Assembly (NCBI GenBank): GCA_017617615.1
Contig: JAFZVV010000009.1
Span: 62,001 to 126,000 of the forward strand
Source: Prevotella sp.
GTDB taxonomy: Bacteria; Bacteroidota; Bacteroidia; Bacteroidales; Bacteroidaceae
Direction of reading: 5' to 3'
DNA: 64,000 nt
Made by a program: the position numbers and the translations under genes. Shown one piece after another: positions 8,721 to 17,575 of the stretch. The notes under the pieces are model-generated. The model did no database searches. It was not told the origin of the DNA and saw nothing but the letters and a program-made list of their open reading frames with translations. How positions within the stretch are numbered: the first letter of the stretch is position 1; every line of letters begins with the position of its first letter.

Positions 8721-10514
8721 ATGAAAAAATCTTTATTCCTAACATTGGCACTCACATGTGCCTTGGCGGGCTTTGCCCAGACGCCAACAGTAAAAGACGG
8801 CTACATCACGAAGAGCCAGATGAAGGACCTGCCCAACCAGAAGATGGAGCGGGCCGACCTCAATGTCTCTTCGCGTCCCCGTCATTCAGTAGACAACAGC
8901 GTGTACTACACCATCCCCGGAGGCCTCTTTACCGCATGGGGTGTCGATGGTAGCGGCTATATCGTTTCCCAAGTTGTCTTGCCACCGTTTGTGGAGACCA
9001 CCTTCAAGAACATGAAGACCGACAAGTCGAAAGACGTTTGGATGATGAACAGCAGTGACCTCACCTCAATGGAAGACGAGAACGGCGACATCGTTACCAC
9101 TTGGAACCCCATGGGAATGTGGTATACCTTCGTCCTTGGCTCATCCAACAACAACAACACCTACCAGTGGAATGAGGACAACTACTGGGTAAAGTCAGGT
9201 TCATACGGAGCCAACGACCTCTCTGTCATCTCTACCTACAGCATGTATGGCGGCGACGTGCTCATGCTTTCGGCCACCGACATGCACGGCAGCCGTCTGA
9301 GTGGCAAGAACTATTACCGCAACACCCTGTCGGGCTGGGGATTCCTGAGCACTGACTTCCTGTTCGGTACCGGTAACGCCAATGATGAAAGCGACCCTGA
9401 CTATGCCTATGGCTTCGCACAGGAATACAATGCCCTTCTTGCTCCTCTCTACATCGACGAGCTGCACGTGATGGGTCTTACCTACAACCAGTCTGGTCCT
9501 ATCCCCGAGGGCAAGTCACTGAAGGCATACTTGATGCTGGTTGACACCCTGGAGAACACCACAGAGACTCTTGCCACCTTCGAGGCACTCGCAGGCGACA
9601 CCATCGACTTTGTGGAGTCTTCACCCAACTGGGGTTCTTCAGATGGCCCCAACGCCAACAAGACCGCCTATTTCGGTACTGTGGTGTTCAGGAACACAGA
9701 GAAGGTTGCCGACATCTTCGGCAACGAGCAGCCCCTTCCTGCTGCCATCCCCGCCGGCAGTGTATGGCGCATTCAGTTTGAGGGTCTGAACGACGAGGGT
9801 GTTTGCCTCGGCGTATATGGTGTCGTCAACAGCGACGTGGAAGCTTCCTATATCCCACAGGGCACCGTGCTCACCGAACAGGGCTATGCCTATTCCTACC
9901 GTTCACACATTTCTCCCGCCATCGAGATTCTCGGCCAGTTCGAGTCGATTGACGTGGTGGAGAAAGACTTCCTCAACTTCGAGTCTGAGGCCGACTTCCC
10001 CGCCGACAAGTTCAACGGATGGAATGTGCTGCGCGTATCGGCCGACGGCCAGACCGTGAGCACCGATGGTCTTGAGGGCGGTGACTACGACATGGGCTGT
10101 GCTTTCGTAGGCACTACCATCGACTGGTTTGACGAGGGTGGAAGCGCCAACTACGACATCGCCGTAGAGGACGCTCCCGAGTGGCTTACCGGTATCCAGG
10201 TTGACACCACCTACTACAATGGCAACAACATCCCCGGCTACAACCTGGTTATCCCCGTTTGCGAGCCCCTTCCAGAGGGTGTTACCGGCCGTCAGTGCGC
10301 TGTCAACATCGTTGGCTATGCCGACATCCCCGGCAACCACCAGCTCATCATCCTCCAGGGTGATGCCCAGATCGACCTCGGCATCAAGGATGTTGCCCGT
10401 CAGGAAGGCCGCAAAGGCGACAACAGGACTTACGGCCTTGGTGGCCAGCGCCTGTCGAAGCCCGTTGCAGGTCAGGTATTCATCAAGAACGGTCAGAAAT
10501 TCATCAAGAAATAG
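8721..10514 (+). CDS. Secreted protein with C-terminal sorting tail; last gene of SusC/D locus
   Basis: The 597-residue protein starts with a signal peptide (MKKSLFLTLALTCALAGFAQ). It ends with a short tail of the type YGLGGQRLSKPVAGQVFIKNGQKFIKK, the pattern seen at the end of many Prevotella proteins thought to leave through the type IX system. The body is rich in Asn, Thr and Gly with alternating beta character. I recognise no catalytic motif or named domain. It follows the DUF4302 gene by 25 nt and precedes a strong terminator, so it is probably the last gene of the operon. It may be a surface-exposed binding protein for the same substrate, which is inference from position. Confidence 0.7.
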   Translation: MKKSLFLTLALTCALAGFAQTPTVKDGYITKSQMKDLPNQKMERADLNVSSRPRHSVDNSVYYTIPGGLFTAWGVDGSGYIVSQVVLPPFVETTFKNMKTDKSKDVWMMNSSDLTSMEDENGDIVTTWNPMGMWYTFVLGSSNNNNTYQWNEDNYWVKSGSYGANDLSVISTYSMYGGDVLMLSATDMHGSRLSGKNYYRNTLSGWGFLSTDFLFGTGNANDESDPDYAYGFAQEYNALLAPLYIDELHVMGLTYNQSGPIPEGKSLKAYLMLVDTLENTTETLATFEALAGDTIDFVESSPNWGSSDGPNANKTAYFGTVVFRNTEKVADIFGNEQPLPAAIPAGSVWRIQFEGLNDEGVCLGVYGVVNSDVEASYIPQGTVLTEQGYAYSYRSHISPAIEILGQFESIDVVEKDFLNFESEADFPADKFNGWNVLRVSADGQTVSTDGLEGGDYDMGCAFVGTTIDWFDEGGSANYDIAVEDAPEWLTGIQVDTTYYNGNNIPGYNLVIPVCEPLPEGVTGRQCAVNIVGYADIPGNHQLIILQGDAQIDLGIKDVARQEGRKGDNRTYGLGGQRLSKPVAGQVFIKNGQKFIKK

Positions 10515-10553
10515 CCGTTTGTAAAGACAAACGACTGTTTCCTTCAACATTAC

Positions 10554-10587
10554 AAAAGCTCCTGTCCGGGTCCGGACAGGAGCTTTT
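10554..10587. terminator. Bidirectional intrinsic terminator
   Basis: A near-perfect hairpin pairs AAAAGCTCCTGTCCGG with CCGGACAGGAGCTTTT around a 2-nt centre. It is flanked by A and T runs, so it can terminate the plus-strand SusC/D operon and the convergent minus-strand protease gene. A smaller stem (10516-10533) precedes it. Confidence 0.9.
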
Positions 10588-10608
10588 TCGTATGCCATGT
10601 GGTGAAGG

Positions 10609-12714
10609 TCACTTCACCACCACTTTCTTACCATCCATGATATAGATGCCTTTGCCCTGCGGCCTATCGCCCACAAATTGTCCGGTAATGGTATAGATGC
10701 CTGTCGAAGCCGTGTGTTTCTCCGTCAGTGTCGACGCAATACCATTCGTATCCTGTTTCTTGATATAGATACGGATGTTGTCGCCCTGGTTCTGATAGCA
10801 TGTGAATGACGTATTGCCTATATTATAGCGGATGTTCTTATTGGCATTCTTCGTCTGGAAGGTAATGGTGGCATCACCACCCTCGATGCTGATGGTGGCT
10901 GCAGCCATGTTGCTGGGTTTGGCAGTAGAGATGAGTTTCTCGCCCGATGCGGTGGCGGTGAGGTAGGCGTCGCCCACCATCATTGCCCACATGCCGTTGG
11001 CCGTTTTCTTCAACACGACGTCCTGTATGCTCTCCTCAGCGATGATGGTCGTCTCGTCGAGCACATTCACGGAGACTCCTATACGAGCCTCTGAGGTTTG
11101 TGTCTTCCCCATGGCCACGGCATCAGCCACGTTGACGAACACTATTGTATCGCCTTCCTCGAGCGCACTTGCGTCGCTCACCAGCACATACTCTTGTCCT
11201 TCTACGGGCTTATAGGTATAAGCCGCATCATTTCCCATGATATTGAAGGTGATGGTGCGGTCGGCATGTTTCATCACCTTATAGATAGGCACGTCGTTGC
11301 AGTCGGTATTGTTGTAGTATTGCCATGTTTCCTTGTTCACCACGGCATTTCCATAGAGATTCGACTGTGCTGCCGAGTAATAGAGTTTCGCATTGTCGGC
11401 AGGCAACGCACATGCCCGTTTCATGCTTTGCGTGTTGTTGAGCGTATTGCTTCCCCATTTGTCCTTGGAATACGCAAACCTTGTGACGAGCAGTCCGCTT
11501 CCCATTTCCTGAGCGAACCAGTCGCCGCGCTGTTTGTTCTCGAAGATGAAGTACTCCTTGTCGTTGTTTGGCTTACGGAAGAGCACTGCCGGCACGCTGC
11601 CCTCCACCTCAGGGTCGCCCAATACGATGCCCTGCGGTGAGTTGACTTCAGGGATAGTGAGCCATCCCAGGTAACTGCGCTCATAGGCCATATAGCCCAC
11701 AGGGGCCCTGCCATTGTTGATCATGCATCCCGAGTCCATGATGCTCCAGTTGCCGAAGGGCGACTCATCCTCATAACTGTAGTTCGTGCAATAGAAGTCG
11801 GGGAGTCCGAGTCCGTGTCCGAACTCATGACAGAACGTCCCGATGCCGTCGAGTCCACCATAATAGCTCAGTTCATTGCCCACGAAATAGGATTTGAAAC
11901 TATAGCCTGAGATTGAAGAGGTCCACGACGACAGATCGAGCTGATGGGGCCATATGGTGTCTTCGTCGCCACCACCTGCCTCTCCGAGTCCGGCATAGAT
12001 TACACTTACCAGAGGCACGCTCTTTCCCACGTAGTATTGTGAGAAGTCCACGCCCTGGTCCACCGCCAGTCCTATGGCTTCCCTCACCATCGCGAGCACC
12101 GCCTTGTCATTTCCGTCGGAGTCGTTGCCTCCATATTCCGCATATCCCTTCGACAGGGTCACCTTAGCCACCACAGGGAAATGCGGACTGAAGATTCCGA
12201 AGCTTTGGTCGATGAAATAGTCGCGTGCCGACCCCACGCAGTTGGGCTCATCATGATATCCCTCCTCGTTGAAGTACCTATCCATCTTCTCTATGGTGTT
12301 CTCCTCCTTGAAAGCCTTGTCGGCAAAATCGACGAGGATAACAGGGATGGTCACTTCACCGATGCTGTTCACCGACCCCATTCCACTTTTCCCGTACTCT
12401 CCCAGTCCGTCTTCGGTAGATGAATAATGGCTTTTCTGCTGTCCGGCATTCGCCCTGATCCTCGCCTTATTCGTCTCCGCAGTGCTGAGCAAAGCCTCCC
12501 TTTGCGTCGGGATATAGTCTCCGTTCTCATTTTTGATGAAACACCTTCCGTCGCTGGCTTGCCAGAAATGCATGTACTCGTTTCCACGCAACTCGACCTG
12601 CAACTGTGTCCCGTCACTCAACGTGACCGTACGCCATATCCCCCGTCTTGCGGGAATGGCACTCACGGCCACGACACAAGCCGCCATGGCCATGGTTATC
12701 AAGAATTTTCTCAT
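10609..12714 (-). CDS. Secreted M6-family metalloprotease with C-terminal sorting tail
   Basis: The 701-residue protein has a signal peptide beginning MRKFLITMAMAACVVAVSA. The zinc motif HEFGH is at residues 296-300, extended HEFGHGLGLPDFY as in M6 (immune inhibitor A-like) peptidases. A GTP-like or extra catalytic domain is not seen. The C-terminal portion looks like beta-sandwich followed by a tail ending GIYIMDGKKVVVK, typical of type IX cargo. I chose ATG 12714. The reading frame extends to a GTG at 12735, but that would put seven polar residues before the signal peptide. The gene converges on the SusC/D operon and is divergent from a paralogous protease gene. Confidence 0.88.
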   Translation of the reverse strand: MRKFLITMAMAACVVAVSAIPARRGIWRTVTLSDGTQLQVELRGNEYMHFWQASDGRCFIKNENGDYIPTQREALLSTAETNKARIRANAGQQKSHYSSTEDGLGEYGKSGMGSVNSIGEVTIPVILVDFADKAFKEENTIEKMDRYFNEEGYHDEPNCVGSARDYFIDQSFGIFSPHFPVVAKVTLSKGYAEYGGNDSDGNDKAVLAMVREAIGLAVDQGVDFSQYYVGKSVPLVSVIYAGLGEAGGGDEDTIWPHQLDLSSWTSSISGYSFKSYFVGNELSYYGGLDGIGTFCHEFGHGLGLPDFYCTNYSYEDESPFGNWSIMDSGCMINNGRAPVGYMAYERSYLGWLTIPEVNSPQGIVLGDPEVEGSVPAVLFRKPNNDKEYFIFENKQRGDWFAQEMGSGLLVTRFAYSKDKWGSNTLNNTQSMKRACALPADNAKLYYSAAQSNLYGNAVVNKETWQYYNNTDCNDVPIYKVMKHADRTITFNIMGNDAAYTYKPVEGQEYVLVSDASALEEGDTIVFVNVADAVAMGKTQTSEARIGVSVNVLDETTIIAEESIQDVVLKKTANGMWAMMVGDAYLTATASGEKLISTAKPSNMAAATISIEGGDATITFQTKNANKNIRYNIGNTSFTCYQNQGDNIRIYIKKQDTNGIASTLTEKHTASTGIYTITGQFVGDRPQGKGIYIMDGKKVVVK

Positions 12715-12978
12715 ATGGTTTTTTGTTGATTTCACTGTGGTTTTTCACCTAAAGGTGCATAATGTTGCAAAATTATAACAATCTCCGAAAAATTCCATGT
12801 AAAATCTCTACTTTTTTGTGGATTCCTCACCATATTTCAAAAAAAGGCAAACAAAAACGACTTTATCCGAAAAAAAAGCACTACCTTTGCCGTAATGCGA
12901 TTCCATCTTCCGGGTGTTGCATTCCCTTTCTATTTCGCCACCTTTTCCCATCCGTCAGCAAAAACAAGAAAGCATACG
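12715..12978. promoter_or_regulatory. Divergent promoter region between the two M6 proteases
   Basis: The region carries a -7 box for the minus-strand gene (TAATTTTGC, complement of 12767-12775). It carries another for the plus-strand gene (TACCTTTGC, 12882-12890). No exact TTTG -33 element sits at the right spacing for either, so these promoters may be weak or activator-dependent. No gene is seen here. Confidence 0.5.
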
Positions 12979-14739
12979 ATGAAAAGAATACTGTTTGTCC
13001 TTCTTATGGCATCAATGTTCACCATGGCGCATGGCATCCCCGCCTTGAGCGTTTGGCGCACATACCATCAGAGCGACGGCAGCGAGGTGATGCTCATGCT
13101 CGTTGGCGACGAGAATTTCCATTACTTCATTACCACCGACCATATTGCCGTGATGGAAAGAGGCGGCAGTTATTACTATGCCGATGCCAACGGCGCGATG
13201 CTTACCGCCACCAACATGCTGGCACACTCACCGGCATCGCGCACCACCGCTGAGACAGCAGCCATCGCACGGTTGGGCTGTACCCAGTCCAACTTACGCC
13301 GCATCCGCTCCAACATGCCGCAAGTGACACAGCCCCGCAGAGTGGGTGACCCCATGACTGGTCTTACGGGCAGCAAACGCGGCTTGGTCATTTTGGTGAG
13401 TTTCGATGACCTTGACTTCAAGAGCGAAGATGCCAACGCGCTCTTCACCGACATGGTGAATACCGAGGGCTACACCAACACCTATGGTGCCATTGGCAGC
13501 GTGCACGACTATTTCTCCGCCCAAAGCTACGGCGTGTTCGACCTCACCTTCGACGTTGTCGGTCCATACAAGACTCCGAAGAGCGTGACCTATTACGGCG
13601 AGAACGACAATGGCGGCGACCAGCGTGGCCGTTTGATAGAATTCGTCAAGTTCGCCTGCGAGTCGGCCGATGCCGATGTCGACTTCAAGGACTACGACTG
13701 GGACAACGACGGAGAGGTAGAACAAGTATTCATCCTCTTTGCCGGCAAGGGTGAGGCCAACGGCGGCGAGAGCTATACCATCTGGCCCCATGAGTCACAT
13801 ATAGGCAACATCCCCACCCCATATATCCTCGACGACGTGATACTTGACACCTATGCGTGCAGCGAGGAACTCAACAGTGCCAATCAGTACTCCGGCATCG
13901 GCACGTTCTGCCATGAGTTCTCACATTGCATGGGTCTGCCCGACCTCTACGACACCGCCGTGAACAATGGCGGTGCATCGGTCAACTACGGCATGGGATC
14001 GTGGGACGTGATGTGCGTGGGCAGTTACAACAACAACGGCTGGATACCCGCCTCGTATACAGGCTACGAGCGCCATTTCTGCTCTTGGCTCGAATACAAG
14101 GAACTTGTAGACCCGTGCAAGGTAAAAGACCTCAAACCACTTGCCGACAACGGCGACGTGTTTGTATGCTACAACCCCGCCAACCAAGACGAATACTACC
14201 TTTTCGAGCACCGCAACAACAGCGTGGGGTGGGACAAAGGCGTCGCGGGGAAAGGACTGCTCATCTATCACGTGAACTATATCGCCGGCAGGTGGCACAA
14301 CAACACGGTGAACTCCTCTGCCTACAGCGAGCCCTGCCTGACCATCTCGCCTGCCGACAACGTCTCCTCCGAGTTCACGACAAGCGGCGACCTTTATCCC
14401 AATTCTTCGGGCGGTATTGCCAACAACAGGTTTGCCGACAACACCTCACCTGCCGACATCCTCTACACCCCCAACACCGACGGCACCTACCTGCTGCACA
14501 TCAAATTGAGCAAGATTGCCTATACGAACACGTCGAAGACCGTATCGTTCACGTTCAACGACGGCACGGATTTCTATAATGGCATCGATGACCTCGACAT
14601 CTCGCACGGCACTGCCGGCCTCTATACCGTCGACGGCATGCCCCTCGATGTCCCTGCCACAGATACCGGCATTCTCCGCCAGGGCCTCTATATTGTCAGG
14701 TCTGCCGATGGCAGCGTGCGGAAAGTGCTGGTGAAATGA
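12979..14739 (+). CDS. Secreted M6-family metalloprotease
   Basis: The 586-residue protein has signal peptide MKRILFVLLMASMFTMAHG. The zinc motif HEFSH is at residues 312-316, extended HEFSHCMGLPDLYD, diagnostic of the M6 family. The mature N-terminus (SDGSEVMLMLVGDENFHYF, then DHIAVMERGG) is a propeptide-like segment shared in pattern with the neighbour at 10609. The C-terminus (GLYTVDG through VRKVLVK) is a degenerate sorting tail, so export through type IX is likely. The frame is open upstream to 12895, but the ATG at 12979 is followed immediately by the signal peptide. The two divergent proteases look like an old duplication. Confidence 0.88.
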   Translation: MKRILFVLLMASMFTMAHGIPALSVWRTYHQSDGSEVMLMLVGDENFHYFITTDHIAVMERGGSYYYADANGAMLTATNMLAHSPASRTTAETAAIARLGCTQSNLRRIRSNMPQVTQPRRVGDPMTGLTGSKRGLVILVSFDDLDFKSEDANALFTDMVNTEGYTNTYGAIGSVHDYFSAQSYGVFDLTFDVVGPYKTPKSVTYYGENDNGGDQRGRLIEFVKFACESADADVDFKDYDWDNDGEVEQVFILFAGKGEANGGESYTIWPHESHIGNIPTPYILDDVILDTYACSEELNSANQYSGIGTFCHEFSHCMGLPDLYDTAVNNGGASVNYGMGSWDVMCVGSYNNNGWIPASYTGYERHFCSWLEYKELVDPCKVKDLKPLADNGDVFVCYNPANQDEYYLFEHRNNSVGWDKGVAGKGLLIYHVNYIAGRWHNNTVNSSAYSEPCLTISPADNVSSEFTTSGDLYPNSSGGIANNRFADNTSPADILYTPNTDGTYLLHIKLSKIAYTNTSKTVSFTFNDGTDFYNGIDDLDISHGTAGLYTVDGMPLDVPATDTGILRQGLYIVRSADGSVRKVLVK

Positions 14740-14790
14740 CGCCATTCCAACCGAAATTACACGTAATAACAATATCTAAATCTTAACAAC

Positions 14791-16254
14791 ATGCAACAAG
14801 GCAGTAAAATCTATCTATTCTCTATCGTGTTAGTAGCCGTCCTTGGCGGTCTGCTCTTTGGTTACGACACCGCTGTCATCTCGGGTGCAGAAAAGGGTCT
14901 ACAGGCATTCTTCATGGAAGCGAAAGACTTCGCCTACACCGACGGATGGCATGGTTTCACCTCCGCGTCAGCCCTCATCGGCTGTATCATCGGCTCGGCC
15001 ATCTCGGGCTTGCTTGCCACCAACCTCGGCCGCAAGAAGTCGCTCATCATCGCCGGCCTGCTGTTCTTCATCTCGGCTCTCGGGTCGATGAATCCGGAAT
15101 TCCTGTTCTTCGAGTATGGCAAACCCACCTATTCGCTGCTCATCATGTTCAACATCTACCGTGTGATTGGTGGTGTGGGCGTAGGTCTTGCCTCAGCCAT
15201 CTGCCCGATGTACATCGGTGAGGTAGCACCCTCCAACATCCGCGGCATGCTCGTGAGCTGGAACCAATTTGCCATCATCTTCGGTCAGCTGGTTGTCTAT
15301 TTCGTCAACTTCTTCATCCTGGGCGACCATATCCAGCCCGTGGTAGAGGAGATGGGCAAAGGCCTTGCCGCCATCAACCCCAACGCGCAGTGGACAGTAA
15401 CCACCGGCTGGCGCTACATGTTTGGTTCCGAGGCTGTTCCCGCAGGTCTCTTCGCCCTGCTCATCTGCTTCGTCCCTGAGACACCGCGTTATCTGGTGAG
15501 CGTAGGACAAGACGAGAAAGCCCTTGGCATCCTCTCGAAGATCAATGGTTCGGAGAAGGCAAGCCAGATTCTCCAGAATATCAAGGAGACGATGACGGTG
15601 AAGACTGAGAAACTGATGACATACGGTGCCTTGTGCATCTTCGTGGGTATCATGCTCTCCGTATTCCAGCAGGCTGTGGGTATCAACGCCGTGCTCTATT
15701 ACGCACCGCGTATCTTCGGCGACATGGGCATGGAGAACCCGATGGTAGTGACCGTGTTCATGGGTGTGATCAACATCCTCTTCACCCTCGTGGCCATCTT
15801 CACCGTGGAGAAGTGGGGTCGCAAGCCCTTGCTCATCTACGGTTCGCTGGGCATGGCCCTCGGTGCGTTCGGTGTAGCCATCACCTTCGGTCATGAAGGC
15901 ATGGAACTCGTAACCGCCATCTCCATCATGGTCTACTCTGCCTCGTTCATGTTCTCATGGGGTCCCATCTGCTGGGTGCTTATCTCCGAGATATTCCCCA
16001 ACACCATCCGTGGTGCTGCCGTAGCCATCGCCGTGGCATTCCAGTGGATATTCAACTTCATCGTGTCGAGTACTTTCGTACCGATGTTCAACATGCATCT
16101 CACCGAGGGCGATGACTTCGGCCACTGGTTCACCTATGGCCTCTATGGCATTATCTGTATCATCGCCGCCATCTTCGTCTGGCGCCTGGTGCCCGAGACC
16201 AAAGGCAAGACGCTCGAAGACATGACCAAGATGTGGAAGGAAAGAAAGCAATAA
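14791..16254 (+). CDS. Sugar porter family MFS transporter (XylE-like)
   Basis: The 487-residue integral membrane protein has about 12 hydrophobic segments. Sugar-porter signatures include FGYDTAVISGAEKGL in helix 1, NLGRKKSL between helices 2 and 3, PETPRYL before the central loop, KWGRKPLL in the second half, and PETKGKTLEDM at the end. Such proteins are proton-coupled symporters or facilitators for monosaccharides such as xylose, galactose or arabinose in the inner membrane. The exact sugar cannot be told. The gene starts 51 nt after the protease gene and has a hairpin just downstream, so it may be transcribed alone or with the protease. Confidence 0.92.
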   Translation: MQQGSKIYLFSIVLVAVLGGLLFGYDTAVISGAEKGLQAFFMEAKDFAYTDGWHGFTSASALIGCIIGSAISGLLATNLGRKKSLIIAGLLFFISALGSMNPEFLFFEYGKPTYSLLIMFNIYRVIGGVGVGLASAICPMYIGEVAPSNIRGMLVSWNQFAIIFGQLVVYFVNFFILGDHIQPVVEEMGKGLAAINPNAQWTVTTGWRYMFGSEAVPAGLFALLICFVPETPRYLVSVGQDEKALGILSKINGSEKASQILQNIKETMTVKTEKLMTYGALCIFVGIMLSVFQQAVGINAVLYYAPRIFGDMGMENPMVVTVFMGVINILFTLVAIFTVEKWGRKPLLIYGSLGMALGAFGVAITFGHEGMELVTAISIMVYSASFMFSWGPICWVLISEIFPNTIRGAAVAIAVAFQWIFNFIVSSTFVPMFNMHLTEGDDFGHWFTYGLYGIICIIAAIFVWRLVPETKGKTLEDMTKMWKERKQ

Positions 16255-16274
16255 TACTTCGCAATAGGTATTTC

Positions 16275-16304
16275 ATCAGGGCGGGCCGCATGGTCCGCCC
16301 TGAT
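16275..16304 (+). terminator. Hairpin downstream of the MFS gene
   Basis: ATCAGGGCGG (16275-16284) pairs with CCGCCCTGAT (16295-16304) across a 10-nt loop. There is no good T run directly after it, so termination efficiency is uncertain. Confidence 0.55.
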
Positions 16305-16357
16305 TGATTATCTGGGTCTTTGATCTCTTTAGAGTCCTTTGTGACCTGAGGCGGGCC

Positions 16358-16587
16358 GAAGTTGGGATGCACCTTGGCAACGGAAGCAAAAAACTTTGCC
16401 TTTTGTTTCGCATTGCGCTCGGTTTTCACTAACTTTAGCTTCGCTGAAAGTACTCACATTCGGAAAAGCACAAATAAATCTAACCTTCGGTTGAATTTTG
16501 TCACGACTCAGCAAAGAATATGCAAGCATATCTTTGCATTCGCTGCTTCAAAATTTGGCTTTTCGCTCACTTAATCGTACCTTTGTC
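16358..16587 (+). repeat. Promoter-carrying intergenic repeat, copy A (upstream of metF)
   Basis: The first part (about 16358-16436) is a degenerate roughly 90-bp unit like those at 36.3-36.6 kb, with the shared pattern GGGATGC, AAAAAACTTTG and TTTCACTAACTTT. The second part (about 16437-16587) is a longer unit. Of its bases 16461-16563, about 99 of 103 match the reverse complement of 55987-56089 by eye. It contains an inverted repeat (16511-16537; GCAAAGAATATGC / GCATATCTTTGC) and ends in a full promoter reading into metF. Confidence 0.8.
16554..16586 (+). promoter_or_regulatory. metF promoter inside repeat copy A
   Basis: TTTG (16554-16557), a 20-nt spacer and TACCTTTG (16578-16585) make a consensus Bacteroidota promoter. 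The predicted start of transcription is near 16591, leaving a leader of only about 15 nt before the metF ATG. Confidence 0.8.
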
Positions 16588-16606
16588 CCCAAATAGACTA
16601 TTTTCA

Positions 16607-17566
16607 ATGAACATTGCCGATTTGCTGACCCATGGCGACGGAACGACACATTTCTCGTTCGAGGTGCTGCCCCCCCTGAAGGGCAACGGCACAGAGAGCC
16701 TTTTCCGCACCATTGAGAAGTTGTGTGACTTTGGTCCTGCCTATATCAATATCACTACCCATCATAGCGAGTACGTGTACAAGGAATTGCCCAACGGTCT
16801 CCTTGAACGCAGCCGTATCCGCCGTCGTCCCGGCACCATTGCCATTGCCGCTGCCATCCAGCAGCGTTTCCAGCTTCCGGTAATCCCCCACGTCATCTGC
16901 AGCGGCACGACGGTAGAGAACATCGAATACGAGTTGCTCGACCTGCAATTTCTCGGCATCAGCAACCTGCTGTTGCTTCGTGGCGACAAGGCCAGAGACG
17001 ACAAGGTGTTTGTAGCGACGCCCGGCGGCCATGCCCATACCACCGACCTGATAGCCCAGGTGACCCGCTTCAACGAAGGTTTCTTCGCCGACGGCACACC
17101 CATCAGTCGCCCCGGCGAGCCATTCTCCTTTGGCGTGGCCTGCTATCCCGAGAAACATGAGGAAGCGCCCAACCTGGAACAAGACATGGGACATCTGAAG
17201 ACAAAGCAAGACATGGGTGCACGCTATGCCGTGACACAGATGTTCTTCGACAACAAGAAATACTTCGATTTCGTGGCACGTGCCCGTGAGATGGGCATCA
17301 CCATCCCCATCATCCCTGGCATTAAACCGGTGACGAAACTCTCGCAAATCACGATGATTCCCAAGACCTTCCACTGCGACCTCCCCGACGACCTCGCCAA
17401 GGAGATGCTCCGCTGCAAGACCGATGACGATGTGCGCCAGGTGGGTGTGGAGTGGACGACAGCCCAGTGCCGCGACCTCTATGAGCATGGCGTAGGAAAC
17501 ATCCATTTCTACACCATCTCTGCCGTAGACTCGGTGCGTGAGATAGTTAAACGTATCAGATATTGA
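16607..17566 (+). CDS. metF: Methylenetetrahydrofolate reductase
   Basis: The 319-residue protein is a full-length MetF. It opens with the family pattern FSFEVLPPLKGNG and continues with ITTHHSEY, IPHVICSG, LLLRGD and FSFGVACYPEKHEEAPN. These belong to the TIM-barrel flavoprotein that reduces 5,10-methylene-THF to 5-methyl-THF for methionine synthesis. The ATG at 16607 gives the usual length. The frame is open upstream, but that part lies in the repeat element and is not conserved protein. The gene leads a set of closely packed genes (metF, holB, ricT, gldH). holB begins 10 nt after its stop. Confidence 0.95.
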   Translation: MNIADLLTHGDGTTHFSFEVLPPLKGNGTESLFRTIEKLCDFGPAYINITTHHSEYVYKELPNGLLERSRIRRRPGTIAIAAAIQQRFQLPVIPHVICSGTTVENIEYELLDLQFLGISNLLLLRGDKARDDKVFVATPGGHAHTTDLIAQVTRFNEGFFADGTPISRPGEPFSFGVACYPEKHEEAPNLEQDMGHLKTKQDMGARYAVTQMFFDNKKYFDFVARAREMGITIPIIPGIKPVTKLSQITMIPKTFHCDLPDDLAKEMLRCKTDDDVRQVGVEWTTAQCRDLYEHGVGNIHFYTISAVDSVREIVKRIRY

Positions 17567-17575
17567 CCCACTGCC

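Noticed and set aside
16255..16606. SAM or other riboswitch upstream of metF
   Set aside because: The promoter lies only about 20 nt before the ATG, which leaves no room for an aptamer in the transcript. The upstream structure belongs to the repeat.
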